Assembly: GCF_013304445.1 (NCBI RefSeq)
Contig: NZ_JAAITA010000001.1
Location: forward strand, 186,001-250,000
From: Blautia hansenii
GTDB lineage: Bacteria; Bacillota; Clostridia; Lachnospirales; Lachnospiraceae
Length of the DNA: 64,000 bases
Reading direction: 5' to 3'
Position 1 is the first letter of the stretch. Each line of letters opens with the position of its first letter. The position numbers and the translations under genes were made by a program. The notes below the pieces were generated by a model, which worked only from the letters and a program-made list of their open reading frames with translations, did not search any database and was not told the origin of the DNA. Below, in pieces: positions 26,232 to 33,706 of the stretch.

Positions 26232-26957
26232 ATGGATGTTTGTGCAAAAAGAGGGTTTTCGTTTACTGGTTTTACCGGAATCTTACTGCCCAGGGGGAAT
26301 GAGATTCACTATATTGGCGGTGCAGAAGTGCTTCCTGCTCCCTTGCCTGCAGAAGAGGAGGCCGTGCAGCTTGAAAAATTGCAAGGGGAGAAAAGCGAGG
26401 CTGCCAAAGCCTGTCTTATTGAACATAATTTAAGACTGGTGGTCTATATTGCCAAGAAATTTGACAACACCGGGGTGGGGGTAGAGGATTTGATTTCCAT
26501 AGGTACCATTGGACTTATTAAAGCTATTAATACCTTTAATCCTGTGAAAAAAATCAAGCTGGCCACTTACGCTTCCCGGTGCATTGAGAACGAAATTCTC
26601 ATGTACTTGCGGCGAAACAGCAAAACGAAGCTGGAAGTTTCCATTGATGAACCTTTAAATGTGGACTGGGACGGCAACGAACTGCTGCTGTCGGACATTT
26701 TGGGAACCGATGAGGATGTGATTTACCGGGATATTGAAAGCGAAGTGGAGAGGAAACTGCTGGGAAAAGCCATTGGAAAGCTGACGAAGCGAGAGCAGAC
26801 CATTGTGCGGCTGCGCTTTGGCATTAATATGCCGGAGGGAAGAGAGAAGACCCAGAAAGAGGTAGCAGACCTGCTGGGTATCTCCCAGTCTTACATATCC
26901 AGACTGGAAAAGCGGATTATGAAAAGACTGAAAAAGGAAATTGTGCGGTACGAATAG
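26232..26957 (+). CDS. sigE: RNA polymerase sporulation sigma factor SigE (pro-form)
   Basis: The 241-residue protein is the mother-cell sigma factor. After a pro-sequence of about 25 residues comes the processing region [14 protein letters not shown], equivalent to the SpoIIGA cleavage region in known pro-sigma-E. Region 2 shows [14 protein letters not shown] and [13 protein letters not shown]; region 4 shows the helix-turn-helix in [23 protein letters not shown] 26232 has AGAGGAG eight bases upstream. Its pro-sequence is not the usual basic amphipathic helix; such a peptide is encoded in another frame from ATG 26225. No sigG follows, unlike the common spoIIGA-sigE-sigG order. Confidence 0.92.
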   Translation: MDVCAKRGFSFTGFTGILLPRGNEIHYIGGAEVLPAPLPAEEEAVQLEKLQGEKSEAAKACLIEHNLRLVVYIAKKFDNTGVGVEDLISIGTIGLIKAINTFNPVKKIKLATYASRCIENEILMYLRRNSKTKLEVSIDEPLNVDWDGNELLLSDILGTDEDVIYRDIESEVERKLLGKAIGKLTKREQTIVRLRFGINMPEGREKTQKEVADLLGISQSYISRLEKRIMKRLKKEIVRYE

Positions 26958-26970
26958 AGAAGATAAAGGG

Positions 26971-27003
26971 AAAAGGCTGTTTCTGTGAGACGGCCTTTTT
27001 TTC
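26971..27003 (+). terminator. Intrinsic terminator after sigE
   Basis: AAGGCTGT and ACGGCCTT form a short stem followed by seven T residues. Confidence 0.8.
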
Positions 27004-27014
27004 GTGAAACGATA

Positions 27015-27043
27015 TTGACAGAGAAAAAATTTGGTGATATATT
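27015..27043 (+). promoter_or_regulatory. Promoter of the SPFH gene
   Basis: A perfect TTGACA and TATATT are 17 bases apart. The start would be near 27050, inside the repeated TGATATCA sites. Confidence 0.7.
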
Positions 27044-27045
27044 GA

Positions 27046-27064
27046 TGATATCAAAATGATATCA
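27046..27064 (+). promoter_or_regulatory. Twin TGATATCA operator
   Basis: The palindrome TGATATCA occurs at 27046-27053 and again at 27057-27064, start to start 11 bases, about one helical turn. It covers the expected transcription start. Ribbon-helix-helix dimers bind such short tandem sites, and the second gene of this unit encodes one, so autorepression is inferred. Confidence 0.6.
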
Positions 27065-27100
27065 AATTAAATCGAGCTGACGAAGCGAGGAGGATGACCT

Positions 27101-28069
27101 ATGAGTGAAGAAAACAAAGGGAAAAACGAGATTCAGAAAGAAAAGGTGTTGCAGGCGAAATCAGGTTTTGGTATGCTGATACTTGGATGCATACTGGCGG
27201 CAGCCGGAATAGGAGGGTTTGTCTGGGGAGCGCTGCTCTGTGACAGAAATGGGGCAGAGGTACTGGGAATTGCTGCTATAATAGCAGGAACTTTGGCATT
27301 TTTGGCAGGTATCCTAATCCTGTGCGGACTGAAGGTTATCAATCCCAAAGAGGCCCTGGTGCTGGCTTTGTTTGGTAATTATTACGGAACCTTGATGAAA
27401 GAGGGCTTTTTCTGGGTGAATCCTTTTGTTACAGCGATTAATCCCACGGTAAAGGCAGCAGCCAATGGCAAAAGCGTCAACCGTAAGGTATCATTAAAAA
27501 CCATGACACTGAACAATGAAAAGCAGAAAGTAAATGATGAGACCGGAAATCCGGTGGAAATCGGGGCTGTGGCTATCTGGAAAGTGGTGAATCCCACAAA
27601 AGCAGTGATAAACGTAGAAAATTATAAAAGCTATCTTTCCATTCAGTGCGATTCCATCATCCGAAACACAGCCAGAAAATATCCATATGATGCCGCAGAG
27701 GGAAAGGATGAAAAATCTTTAAGAGGAAGCAGCCAGGAAATTGCGGATATCATGTGCAGAGAACTGCAGGAGAAAGTGGAAAATGCAGGCATTAAGATTC
27801 TGGAAGTCAGAATTACCCATTTGGCGTATGCGCCGGAGATTGCCTCTGCCATGCTCCAGAGACAGCAGGCGGCAGCCATTATTGACGCCCGTCAGAAGAT
27901 TGTAGAAGGCGCTGTGGGAATGGTAGAAATGGCTTTGGAAAAATTAAGTGAAAATGAGATTGTAGAACTGGATGAGGAGAGAAAAGCGGCTATGGTCAGC
28001 AATTTGCTGGTGGTACTGTGCGGCAATAAAGATGCACAGCCCATTGTCAACAGCGGCAGTATCTATTAA
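27101..28069 (+). CDS. SPFH/Band 7 domain membrane protein
   Basis: The 322-residue protein belongs to the SPFH (stomatin/prohibitin/flotillin/HflK) superfamily; members scaffold membrane microdomains or hold proteases and do not act as enzymes themselves. Two hydrophobic segments lie near residues 25-47 and 54-77, followed by an SPFH domain (INPKEALVLALFGNYYGTLMKEGFFWVNPF) from about residue 84 to 265. Helices rich in Ala/Glu/Gln follow (SAMLQRQQAAAIIDARQKIV), as usual for oligomerisation. An AGGAGGATG-type site precedes ATG 27101. The exact role is unknown. It pairs with the small ribbon-helix-helix gene directly behind it. Confidence 0.88.
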   Translation: MSEENKGKNEIQKEKVLQAKSGFGMLILGCILAAAGIGGFVWGALLCDRNGAEVLGIAAIIAGTLAFLAGILILCGLKVINPKEALVLALFGNYYGTLMKEGFFWVNPFVTAINPTVKAAANGKSVNRKVSLKTMTLNNEKQKVNDETGNPVEIGAVAIWKVVNPTKAVINVENYKSYLSIQCDSIIRNTARKYPYDAAEGKDEKSLRGSSQEIADIMCRELQEKVENAGIKILEVRITHLAYAPEIASAMLQRQQAAAIIDARQKIVEGAVGMVEMALEKLSENEIVELDEERKAAMVSNLLVVLCGNKDAQPIVNSGSIY

Positions 28070-28082
28070 AAAATAAAAGGCG

Positions 28083-28289
28083 GTGAGACACATTCTGGAA
28101 AACGAAAAGAAACCAAAGGGAAAAGAAAAAGCAAAGAAACAGGTACCTTTAAGACTGTCAGCGACCCTGTGGAATGAAATTGCCCAGTGGGCGGAGGACG
28201 ATTTTCGTTCTATGAACGGCCAGATAGAATATCTGCTGACAGAATGTGTGAAATATAGAAAAAAACACCAGAGAAAAGAGGACGAATAA
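28083..28289 (+). CDS. Small ribbon-helix-helix (Arc-like) DNA-binding protein
   Basis: The protein of about 64-68 residues has a Lys-rich N-terminal arm and then QVPLRLSATLWNEIAQWAEDDFRSMNGQIEYLLTE split over a beta strand (PLRLS) and two helices, the Arc/MetJ ribbon-helix-helix plan. The first in-frame GTG at 28083 lies inside the near-perfect ribosome binding site AAGGCGGTGA (28077-28086), so translation more likely begins at ATT 28092 or CTG 28095. It probably represses its own operon through the TGATATCA pair; it could instead act on other genes. It lies 13 bases after the SPFH gene and before a strong terminator. Confidence 0.78.
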   Translation: MRHILENEKKPKGKEKAKKQVPLRLSATLWNEIAQWAEDDFRSMNGQIEYLLTECVKYRKKHQRKEDE

Positions 28290-28352
28290 AAAAGAGCCAT
28301 ATGGGAAACGTATGCAGAGAAATCAGCAAGTGTTTTCCATATGGCTCTTTTT
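28288..28352. terminator. Bidirectional terminator after the SPFH unit
   Basis: AAAAGAGCCATATGG pairs with CCATATGGCTCTTTT, with a loop of about 27 bases and T runs on both strands. It can end both the SPFH operon and the converging iclR gene. Confidence 0.88.
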
Positions 28353-28378
28353 ATGCACTGCGTACAGACGGCTGATCC

Positions 28379-29137
28379 TTAGCGCATGGCTGCAACAATT
28401 TCTTTTTTGATATGCAGCACAATCTGGGACAGTTCTTCAATACGCCGGTCAGACATTCGCGCCACCGGGGCGGAAATGGAAAAGGCATATTTGGGCCTTC
28501 CCTTAAAGTCAGGAATGCTGACTGCGATGCAGCGCACACCAAGTTCATTTTCTTCGTCATCTAAGGCATATCCTTTTTGCTGAACCTCTTTTATTTTCTC
28601 GAAAAATTGGGTATAATGAATCATAGTATGAGGTGTCAGTTTCTGGATTTGGCTGTTGTCCCAGATTTCTTTGATTTGGGTTTCCGGCATGTCCGCGGCC
28701 ATGGCTTTTCCCACACCGGAACAGTAAAGGGGAATCCGGCTGCCCACCTTGGAAACCATGCGGATGGAATTCTGGTAGGATTCCTCTTTGTAAATATACA
28801 CGGCATCCAGACCGTCCAGTTGTACGAAGTGAACCGTCTCTCCGGTTTCCTCAGACAGCTTCTTTAAGAAGGGGCGTACGGTCTCCAGAATGTCCATATG
28901 GCTCATCAGCTTGTTAGACAGAGTCAGAAGCTTAAAGGACAGGGAATATTTTCCGGTTTCTGCGTCTTGTTTTACATAGCCCATGTAAATCAGGGAACTG
29001 AGCAGACGGTGTACCGTGCTTTTATTTAACTCAAGATGGCGGCACAAATCTGCCAGAGCTGCAGGCCCGGTTTCAGCCAGGGTTTCCAGCACCAGAAACA
29101 GACGGTCAGCCACCTGAATAGGGTTTTTATTTTCCAT
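28379..29137 (-). CDS. IclR-family transcriptional regulator (KdgR-like)
   Basis: The 252-residue regulator has an N-terminal winged helix with LNKSTVHRLLSSLIYMGYV near residue 32 as recognition region and a C-terminal ligand domain (about residues 80-250) with GETVHFVQLDGLDAVYI and IPLYCSGVGKAMAA, typical of IclR proteins. It is divergent from eda-kdgK, which suggests that it controls 2-keto-3-deoxygluconate use in the manner of KdgR; that ligand is inferred from context only. A terminator shared with the SPFH operon lies behind it. Confidence 0.9.
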   Translation of the reverse strand: MENKNPIQVADRLFLVLETLAETGPAALADLCRHLELNKSTVHRLLSSLIYMGYVKQDAETGKYSLSFKLLTLSNKLMSHMDILETVRPFLKKLSEETGETVHFVQLDGLDAVYIYKEESYQNSIRMVSKVGSRIPLYCSGVGKAMAADMPETQIKEIWDNSQIQKLTPHTMIHYTQFFEKIKEVQQKGYALDDEENELGVRCIAVSIPDFKGRPKYAFSISAPVARMSDRRIEELSQIVLHIKKEIVAAMR

Positions 29138-29174
29138 GATAATTCTCCCGGTTTTCTATATTGACATTGACGCT

Positions 29175-29203
29175 ATTGTAACACTTTCAAAAGATTGTGG
29201 CAA
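29175..29203 (-). promoter_or_regulatory. Promoter for the iclR-family gene
   Basis: On the minus strand TTGCCA and TACAAT are 17 bases apart, about 35-40 bases before the start codon. Confidence 0.55.
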
Positions 29204-29228
29204 CAGGAGATTTTTTTCGATTTTCTGC

Positions 29229-29256
29229 TTGACATTTTTTTACACCGTAGTATAAT
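29229..29256 (+). promoter_or_regulatory. Promoter for eda-kdgK
   Basis: TTGACA and a perfect TATAAT are 16 bases apart. This strong promoter fits the highly biased codon use of the two genes it serves. Confidence 0.75.
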
Positions 29257-29281
29257 GCAAATTAAAGAAATACCACATGAC

Positions 29282-29305
29282 GAAACGACATTTCACAATA
29301 TGAAA
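29282..29305 (+). promoter_or_regulatory. Possible IclR/KdgR operator before eda
   Basis: Two overlapping palindromes lie downstream of the predicted start: GAAACGACATTTC at 29282-29294 and TTTCACAATATGAAA at 29291-29305. KdgR-type sites are built from GAAAC/GTTTC-like half sites. Placement after the promoter suits repression. Confidence 0.5.
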
Positions 29306-29335
29306 CACTGAGCAATTATGAAGGAGGAACAAGCA

Positions 29336-29977
29336 ATGAGCACAGTTGCAGAAAAAATCGCAGAATTAGGTGTAGTACCGGTAGTTGTATTGGAAGATGC
29401 AAAAGATGCAGCACCTCTGGCAAAAGCATTAGTAGAGGGCGGACTTCCATGTGCTGAGGTTACATTCCGTACTGCAGCAGCAGAAGAATCCATTAAACTT
29501 ATGACAGCAGAATACCCGGACATGTTTGTAGGAGCAGGTACAGTTCTGACTATTGACCAGGTAGACCGTGCAGTGGCAGCAGGCGCAAAATTTATTGTAA
29601 GCCCTGGATTTGACCCTGAAATCGTAGACTACTGTCTGGAGAAAGAAATTCCGGTATTCCCGGGCTGCATTACTCCATCCGAAGTAGCACAGGCGGTTAA
29701 GAGAGGCTTAAAAGTCGTAAAATTCTTCCCGGCAGAACAGTTCGGCGGCGTTGCTACCATCAAAGCGATGGCAGCTCCTTATGTAGGTCTGAAATTCATG
29801 CCTACAGGCGGTGTAAACGCAAAGAACCTGGAAAGCTACTTAGGCTGTGACAAAATCATTGCCTGCGGCGGAAGCTGGATGGTAAAAGGCGATTTAGTAA
29901 AAGCAGGAAAATTTGATGAAATTAAAGACCTGACAGCAGAAGCAGTAAAATTAGTTGCTGAAATCAGAAATAAATAA
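29336..29977 (+). CDS. eda: 2-keto-3-deoxy-6-phosphogluconate aldolase
   Basis: The 213-residue class I aldolase cleaves KDPG to pyruvate and glyceraldehyde 3-phosphate, the last step of Entner-Doudoroff and uronate breakdown. It has the catalytic Glu in PCAEVTFRT, GAGTVLTIDQVDRAVAAGA near residue 65, PVFPGCITPSE near residue 104, the Schiff-base lysine in VVKFFPAEQFGG near residue 126, and FMPTGGVN near residue 152. ATG 29336 follows AAGGAGG; the open frame reaches back to 29318 but that would include the ribosome binding site. Codon use is strongly biased, suggesting high expression. Confidence 0.96.
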   Translation: MSTVAEKIAELGVVPVVVLEDAKDAAPLAKALVEGGLPCAEVTFRTAAAEESIKLMTAEYPDMFVGAGTVLTIDQVDRAVAAGAKFIVSPGFDPEIVDYCLEKEIPVFPGCITPSEVAQAVKRGLKVVKFFPAEQFGGVATIKAMAAPYVGLKFMPTGGVNAKNLESYLGCDKIIACGGSWMVKGDLVKAGKFDEIKDLTAEAVKLVAEIRNK

Positions 29978-30012
29978 GAACAAGGGAAAAAGATTAAAGG
30001 AGATTAATACAA

Positions 30013-31038
30013 ATGGCAAAGAAAGTAATTACTTTTGGTGAAATTATGTTGAGACTGGCTCCGGAAGGATACTACCGTTTCGTACAGGCAGAAAACTTCG
30101 GCGCAACATACGGCGGAGGAGAAGCAAACGTTGCTGTTTCTTTAGCAAACTACGGATTTGACGCAAAATTCGTTACAAAACTTCCAAAACACGAAATCGG
30201 ACAGGCTGCTGTAAATTCTTTAAGAAAATACGGCGTTGACACAACAGATATCGTGCGCGGCGGCGACAGAGTAGGTATCTACTTCCTGGAAAAGGGCGCT
30301 TCCCAGAGACCTTCCAAAGTTATCTACGACAGAGCAGGTTCTTCTATTGCAACAGCTACAACAGCTGACTTTGACTGGAAGAAAATCTTCGATGGTGCTG
30401 ACTGGTTCCACTTTACAGGAATTACACCGGCCTTAAATGACGAAGTAGCCAACATCTGTCTGGAAGCTTGTAAAGCTGCAAAAGAAGCAGGACTTACTAT
30501 TTCCTGTGACTTAAACTACAGAAACAAACTGTGGTCCAAAGAAAAAGCAGGACAGGTTATGGGTGAAATCTGTAAATATGTAGACGTATGTATCGCAAAC
30601 GAAGAAGACGCAGCTGACGTATTCGGTATCAAAGCAGCAAATACAGACGTTACAACAGGTACTGTAAACCACGAAGGTTACAAAGATGTTGCAAAACAGT
30701 TAGCAGACCGTTTCGGATTCCAGAAAGTGGCTATTACACTGCGCGAATCTTTATCTGCAAATGACAACAACTGGTCTGCAATGTTATACGATGGAAATGA
30801 CTACTACTTCAGCAAAAAATACAAAATGCACATTGTTGACCGTGTAGGCGGCGGAGATTCTTTCGGCGGCGGACTTATCTGTGCATGCTTAAACGGATAC
30901 GATGCACAGGCTACAATCGAATTTGCAGTAGCAGCATCTTGTCTGAAACATTCTATTGAAGGTGACTTCAACATGGTTTCCATGGACGAAGTTGCAAAAC
31001 TGGCAGGCGGAGACGGTTCCGGACGTGTTCAGAGATAA
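30013..31038 (+). CDS. kdgK: 2-keto-3-deoxygluconate kinase (PfkB family)
   Basis: The 341-residue sugar kinase phosphorylates KDG to KDPG, the substrate of the aldolase encoded just before it. PfkB features are the N-terminal substrate motif GGGEANVAVSLANYG near residue 36 and the anion-hole/base motif DRVGGGDSFGGGL near residue 276. AAAGGAGA precedes the ATG. It lies 35 bases after eda in one transcript. Codon use is as biased as in eda. Substrate is inferred from eda and from similarity to KDG kinases of Clostridia. Confidence 0.9.
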   Translation: MAKKVITFGEIMLRLAPEGYYRFVQAENFGATYGGGEANVAVSLANYGFDAKFVTKLPKHEIGQAAVNSLRKYGVDTTDIVRGGDRVGIYFLEKGASQRPSKVIYDRAGSSIATATTADFDWKKIFDGADWFHFTGITPALNDEVANICLEACKAAKEAGLTISCDLNYRNKLWSKEKAGQVMGEICKYVDVCIANEEDAADVFGIKAANTDVTTGTVNHEGYKDVAKQLADRFGFQKVAITLRESLSANDNNWSAMLYDGNDYYFSKKYKMHIVDRVGGGDSFGGGLICACLNGYDAQATIEFAVAASCLKHSIEGDFNMVSMDEVAKLAGGDGSGRVQR

Positions 31039-31104
31039 TTAACTGCATATTTAAAATGAAAAACCCTTATTGCCATTAGGGAACATATTTCATAGAAATG
31101 AGGG

Positions 31105-31151
31105 GCGCCGCATTAAGTTCATAAAATATCTGGCTTAAAGCGGCGCTCTTC
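31105..31151 (+). terminator. Hairpin after kdgK, probable terminator
   Basis: GCGCCGCATTAAG pairs with CTTAAAGCGGCGC (one mismatch), followed by TCTTCGTCT rather than a clean T run. It may stop or attenuate transcription into the next kinase gene. Confidence 0.55.
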
Positions 31152-31187
31152 GTCTGTAAAAAAGTTAGTTCAGGAGGTAAGCAGAAC

Positions 31188-32210
31188 ATGAAAAAGGATT
31201 TTGACTTGTTGTCACTGGGGGAAATTTTGCTGCGTCTTTCTCCGCCGAACAATGAGAGAATTGTAAGAGGAGAAACTTTTCAGAAACAGGTGGGAGGAGC
31301 GGAATTAAACGTGGTTTCCGGTGTCTCTCTTCTGGGACTGCGCACCGGCATTATTTCCAAGCTGCCGGACAATGCGCTGGGCACATATGCCAAAAACCGT
31401 GTGCGTTTCTGTGGTGTCAGTGATGATTATCTGGTTTATGACGAAGACCCGGACGCAAGACTTGGGATTTATTATTATGAAAACGGGGCGTATCCCAGAA
31501 AACCCAGTGTCGTATATGACAGGCGTCATGCTTCATTCTGCAAAATTACAGTGGAAGATTTGCCGGAGGATATGTTTGCTTCCACCCGCTGTTTCCACAC
31601 CAGCGGCATTACGCTGGCTCTTTCCGAAAATACCAGGGAAAATGCAGTGGAGATGATTAAAAAGTTTAAAGAAAACGGCGCAATCATTTCTTTTGACGTC
31701 AACTTCAGAGGCAATCTATGGACAGGAGAAGAAGCCAAGGAGTGCATTGAGAAGATTCTGCCTTATGTGGATATTTTCTTCTGCTCAGAGGAGACAGCAA
31801 AGCTGACCTTTTTAAAGGAAGGTGATTTGCATTCTGTTATGAAGAGTTTTACCCAGGAATACCCCATTTCCATTGTAGCTTCTACCCAGAGAGTGGTGCA
31901 CAGCCCTAAGGTACATACCTTTGGCTCTGTGATTTATAATGCAAAAGAGGACAAGTTTTACGAAGAGGAACCGTACCACAATATTGAAGTGGTAGACCGT
32001 ATCGGCAGCGGAGACGCTTATATTTCCGGCGCGCTGTACGGACTTCTGGCTCATGATTTTGACTGCCAGAGAGCGCTGGAATACGGAAATGCTACCAGTG
32101 CAGTGAAAAATACCATTCCGGGAGATTTGCCTTCCTGTGGATTAAATGAAATTGACCGTATTATTAAGAATCACAAAAATACAGGGATTCAGTCGGAAAT
32201 GGACCGCTGA
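31188..32210 (+). CDS. PfkB-family carbohydrate kinase (KdgK paralogue)
   Basis: The 340-residue kinase resembles the preceding kdgK product in length and plan: LGEILLRLSPPNNERIVRG at the start, the substrate motif VGGAELNVVSGVSLLG near residue 36, and DRIGSGDAYISGAL near residue 274 with the catalytic Asp. AGGAGGT precedes the ATG. Its codon use is ordinary, unlike eda and kdgK, so the pair is probably not a recent duplication. A KDG or related sugar acid substrate is likely but not proven. Confidence 0.85.
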   Translation: MKKDFDLLSLGEILLRLSPPNNERIVRGETFQKQVGGAELNVVSGVSLLGLRTGIISKLPDNALGTYAKNRVRFCGVSDDYLVYDEDPDARLGIYYYENGAYPRKPSVVYDRRHASFCKITVEDLPEDMFASTRCFHTSGITLALSENTRENAVEMIKKFKENGAIISFDVNFRGNLWTGEEAKECIEKILPYVDIFFCSEETAKLTFLKEGDLHSVMKSFTQEYPISIVASTQRVVHSPKVHTFGSVIYNAKEDKFYEEEPYHNIEVVDRIGSGDAYISGALYGLLAHDFDCQRALEYGNATSAVKNTIPGDLPSCGLNEIDRIIKNHKNTGIQSEMDR

Positions 32211-32233
32211 TTTCTTTTTTGTGTGTTGGAAAG

Positions 32234-32284
32234 CCCTCTGTATTCATAGGATACATTAAGACCGTGAATACAGGGGGATTTTTT
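32234..32284 (+). terminator. Terminator hairpin that contains the ribosome binding site of the next gene
   Basis: CCCTCTGTATTCA (32234-32246) pairs with TGAATACAGGGGG (32265-32277) over 13 base pairs, followed by A and six T residues. The 3' arm contains AGGGGG, six bases before ATG 32285, so the hairpin would also mask that site. Confidence 0.75.
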
Positions 32285-32539
32285 ATGCGTGTCTGTGAAT
32301 TAAAGCAAAAAGAAGTGATTAACATCTGTACCTGCAAGAGTCTGGGATGTCCGCTGGATGTGGAATTTGACTGCCGCACGGGACAGATACAAATGCTTAT
32401 TGTGCCGGTGCAGGGGAAGATGTGCGGCCTCTTTGGCTCCGTCAGTGAATATGTGATTCCCTTTTCCTGTATCCGCCAGATAGGGGAGGACATTATTCTG
32501 GTGGAAATACAGGAGGAAAAGTTTTTGAGAAAAGAGTAA
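32285..32539 (+). CDS. YlmC/YmxH-like PRC-barrel peptide
   Basis: The 84-residue protein resembles the YlmC/YmxH sporulation family, small single-domain PRC-barrel proteins: MRVCELKQKEVINICTCKSL at the start and two later strand blocks (VEFDCRTGQIQMLIVP, IPFSCIRQIGEDIILVEI). Its precise function is unknown. Six cysteines in 84 residues are many for the family and could bind metal. ATG 32285 comes directly after the T run of a terminator and its ribosome binding site is in the stem. An open frame back to 32219 would run through the terminator and is unlikely. Confidence 0.75.
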   Translation: MRVCELKQKEVINICTCKSLGCPLDVEFDCRTGQIQMLIVPVQGKMCGLFGSVSEYVIPFSCIRQIGEDIILVEIQEEKFLRKE

Positions 32540-32541
32540 GA

Positions 32542-32576
32542 ACAACTTGTGAATACGTGCGTACAAGTTGTACAAT
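32542..32576 (+). promoter_or_regulatory. araR promoter with overlapping inverted repeat operator
   Basis: TTGTGA (32547-32552) and TACAAT (32571-32576) are 18 bases apart. The perfect inverted repeat ACAACTTGT (32542-32550) and ACAAGTTGT (32563-32571) overlaps both elements. AraR sites in Bacilli carry similar TTGT/ACAA half sites, so autorepression by the following gene is likely. Confidence 0.65.
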
Positions 32577-32595
32577 AGGAAAAAAGGAGGAAACT

Positions 32596-33705
32596 ATGAC
32601 ACAGGAAAACGGCAAGACAAAATACTATGTCCTTATGGAAGAATTGAAGTCCTCCATTTTAAGCGGAAAGGTCAAAGCGGGAGAGAAGCTGCCTTCGGAA
32701 AATGAACTGTCCCAAAAGTATCATATCAGCAGACATACGGTGCGTAAGGCTTTGTCCATTCTCATACAGGAAGGGTATATTGTGGCGGAACACGGCAGAG
32801 GAACTTTTTGTTCGGAACGTATGTGTCATCTGCGGAAATCCGGCAATATTGCGGTGATTACCACCTATATTTCAGATTACATTTTTCCCAGACTGATTCA
32901 GGGTATGGATAAGGTCATGACGGAAAATGGGTACAGCATTATTCTGAAAAATACGGCCAACAGCAGGACAAGGGAAGCCAGAGTGCTGGAAGAAATTCTC
33001 TCTAAGGACATTGACGGACTGATTATTGAACCCAGCAAAAGCCAGATATTGTGCCGACATATGAATCTGTACGGGCTTTTGGAAGAGTATCATATTCCCT
33101 ATGTGTTTATTCAGGGCGTATATCCCCAGATGCAGGAGAAGCCTCATATTCTCATGGATGACTGCCAGGGCGGATATCTGGTGACAAAATATCTGCTGGA
33201 CATGGGGCATGAGAATCTGATAGGGATTTTTAAGGCCGATGATTTCCAGGGGAAAGAGCGGCACAAAGGGTATGTCAAAGCTTTGCAGGAAGCAGGATTT
33301 GTCTATGACCCGGACCGGGTGGTATGGTTTCACACGGAAGACCGGAAGAGCAAACCGGCTCTGATGGCCGGACAGCTTTTGGAACAGGGGATGTATATTG
33401 ACGGAATTGTGTGCTACAATGACCAGATTGCCACAGATGTGATTGGCGGGCTGGAAGAAATGGGGAAAAAGGTGCCGGAGGATATTTCTGTCACGGGGTA
33501 CGATAATTCCCTGATGTCAGCAGGCAGCCTTTGCCTTACCACCATTGCCCATCCACAGGAAAAGCTGGGAGAAATGGCGGCAGAGCTGCTTCTGGAGAAA
33601 ATTCGGGAAGTGCCGGAGGAGAAAAGCCAGATTCCCAGGCTGATTCAGCCGGAACTGATACCGGGAAATTCCGTAAAAGACAGGAGAAAACAGGAGGAAA
33701 AATAA
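32596..33705 (+). CDS. araR: AraR-type GntR/LacI hybrid regulator
   Basis: The 369-residue repressor joins an N-terminal GntR winged helix ([21 protein letters not shown] near residue 38 as two adjoining helices) to a LacI-type sugar-binding domain from about residue 85 ([20 protein letters not shown]; later [17 protein letters not shown] and VTGYDN). This architecture is that of AraR, which releases DNA on binding L-arabinose. ATG 32596 follows AAAGGAGG at five bases. araD begins two bases after its stop. A different pentose ligand cannot be excluded. Confidence 0.88.
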   Translation: MTQENGKTKYYVLMEELKSSILSGKVKAGEKLPSENELSQKYHISRHTVRKALSILIQEGYIVAEHGRGTFCSERMCHLRKSGNIAVITTYISDYIFPRLIQGMDKVMTENGYSIILKNTANSRTREARVLEEILSKDIDGLIIEPSKSQILCRHMNLYGLLEEYHIPYVFIQGVYPQMQEKPHILMDDCQGGYLVTKYLLDMGHENLIGIFKADDFQGKERHKGYVKALQEAGFVYDPDRVVWFHTEDRKSKPALMAGQLLEQGMYIDGIVCYNDQIATDVIGGLEEMGKKVPEDISVTGYDNSLMSAGSLCLTTIAHPQEKLGEMAAELLLEKIREVPEEKSQIPRLIQPELIPGNSVKDRRKQEEK

Positions 33706-33706
33706 G

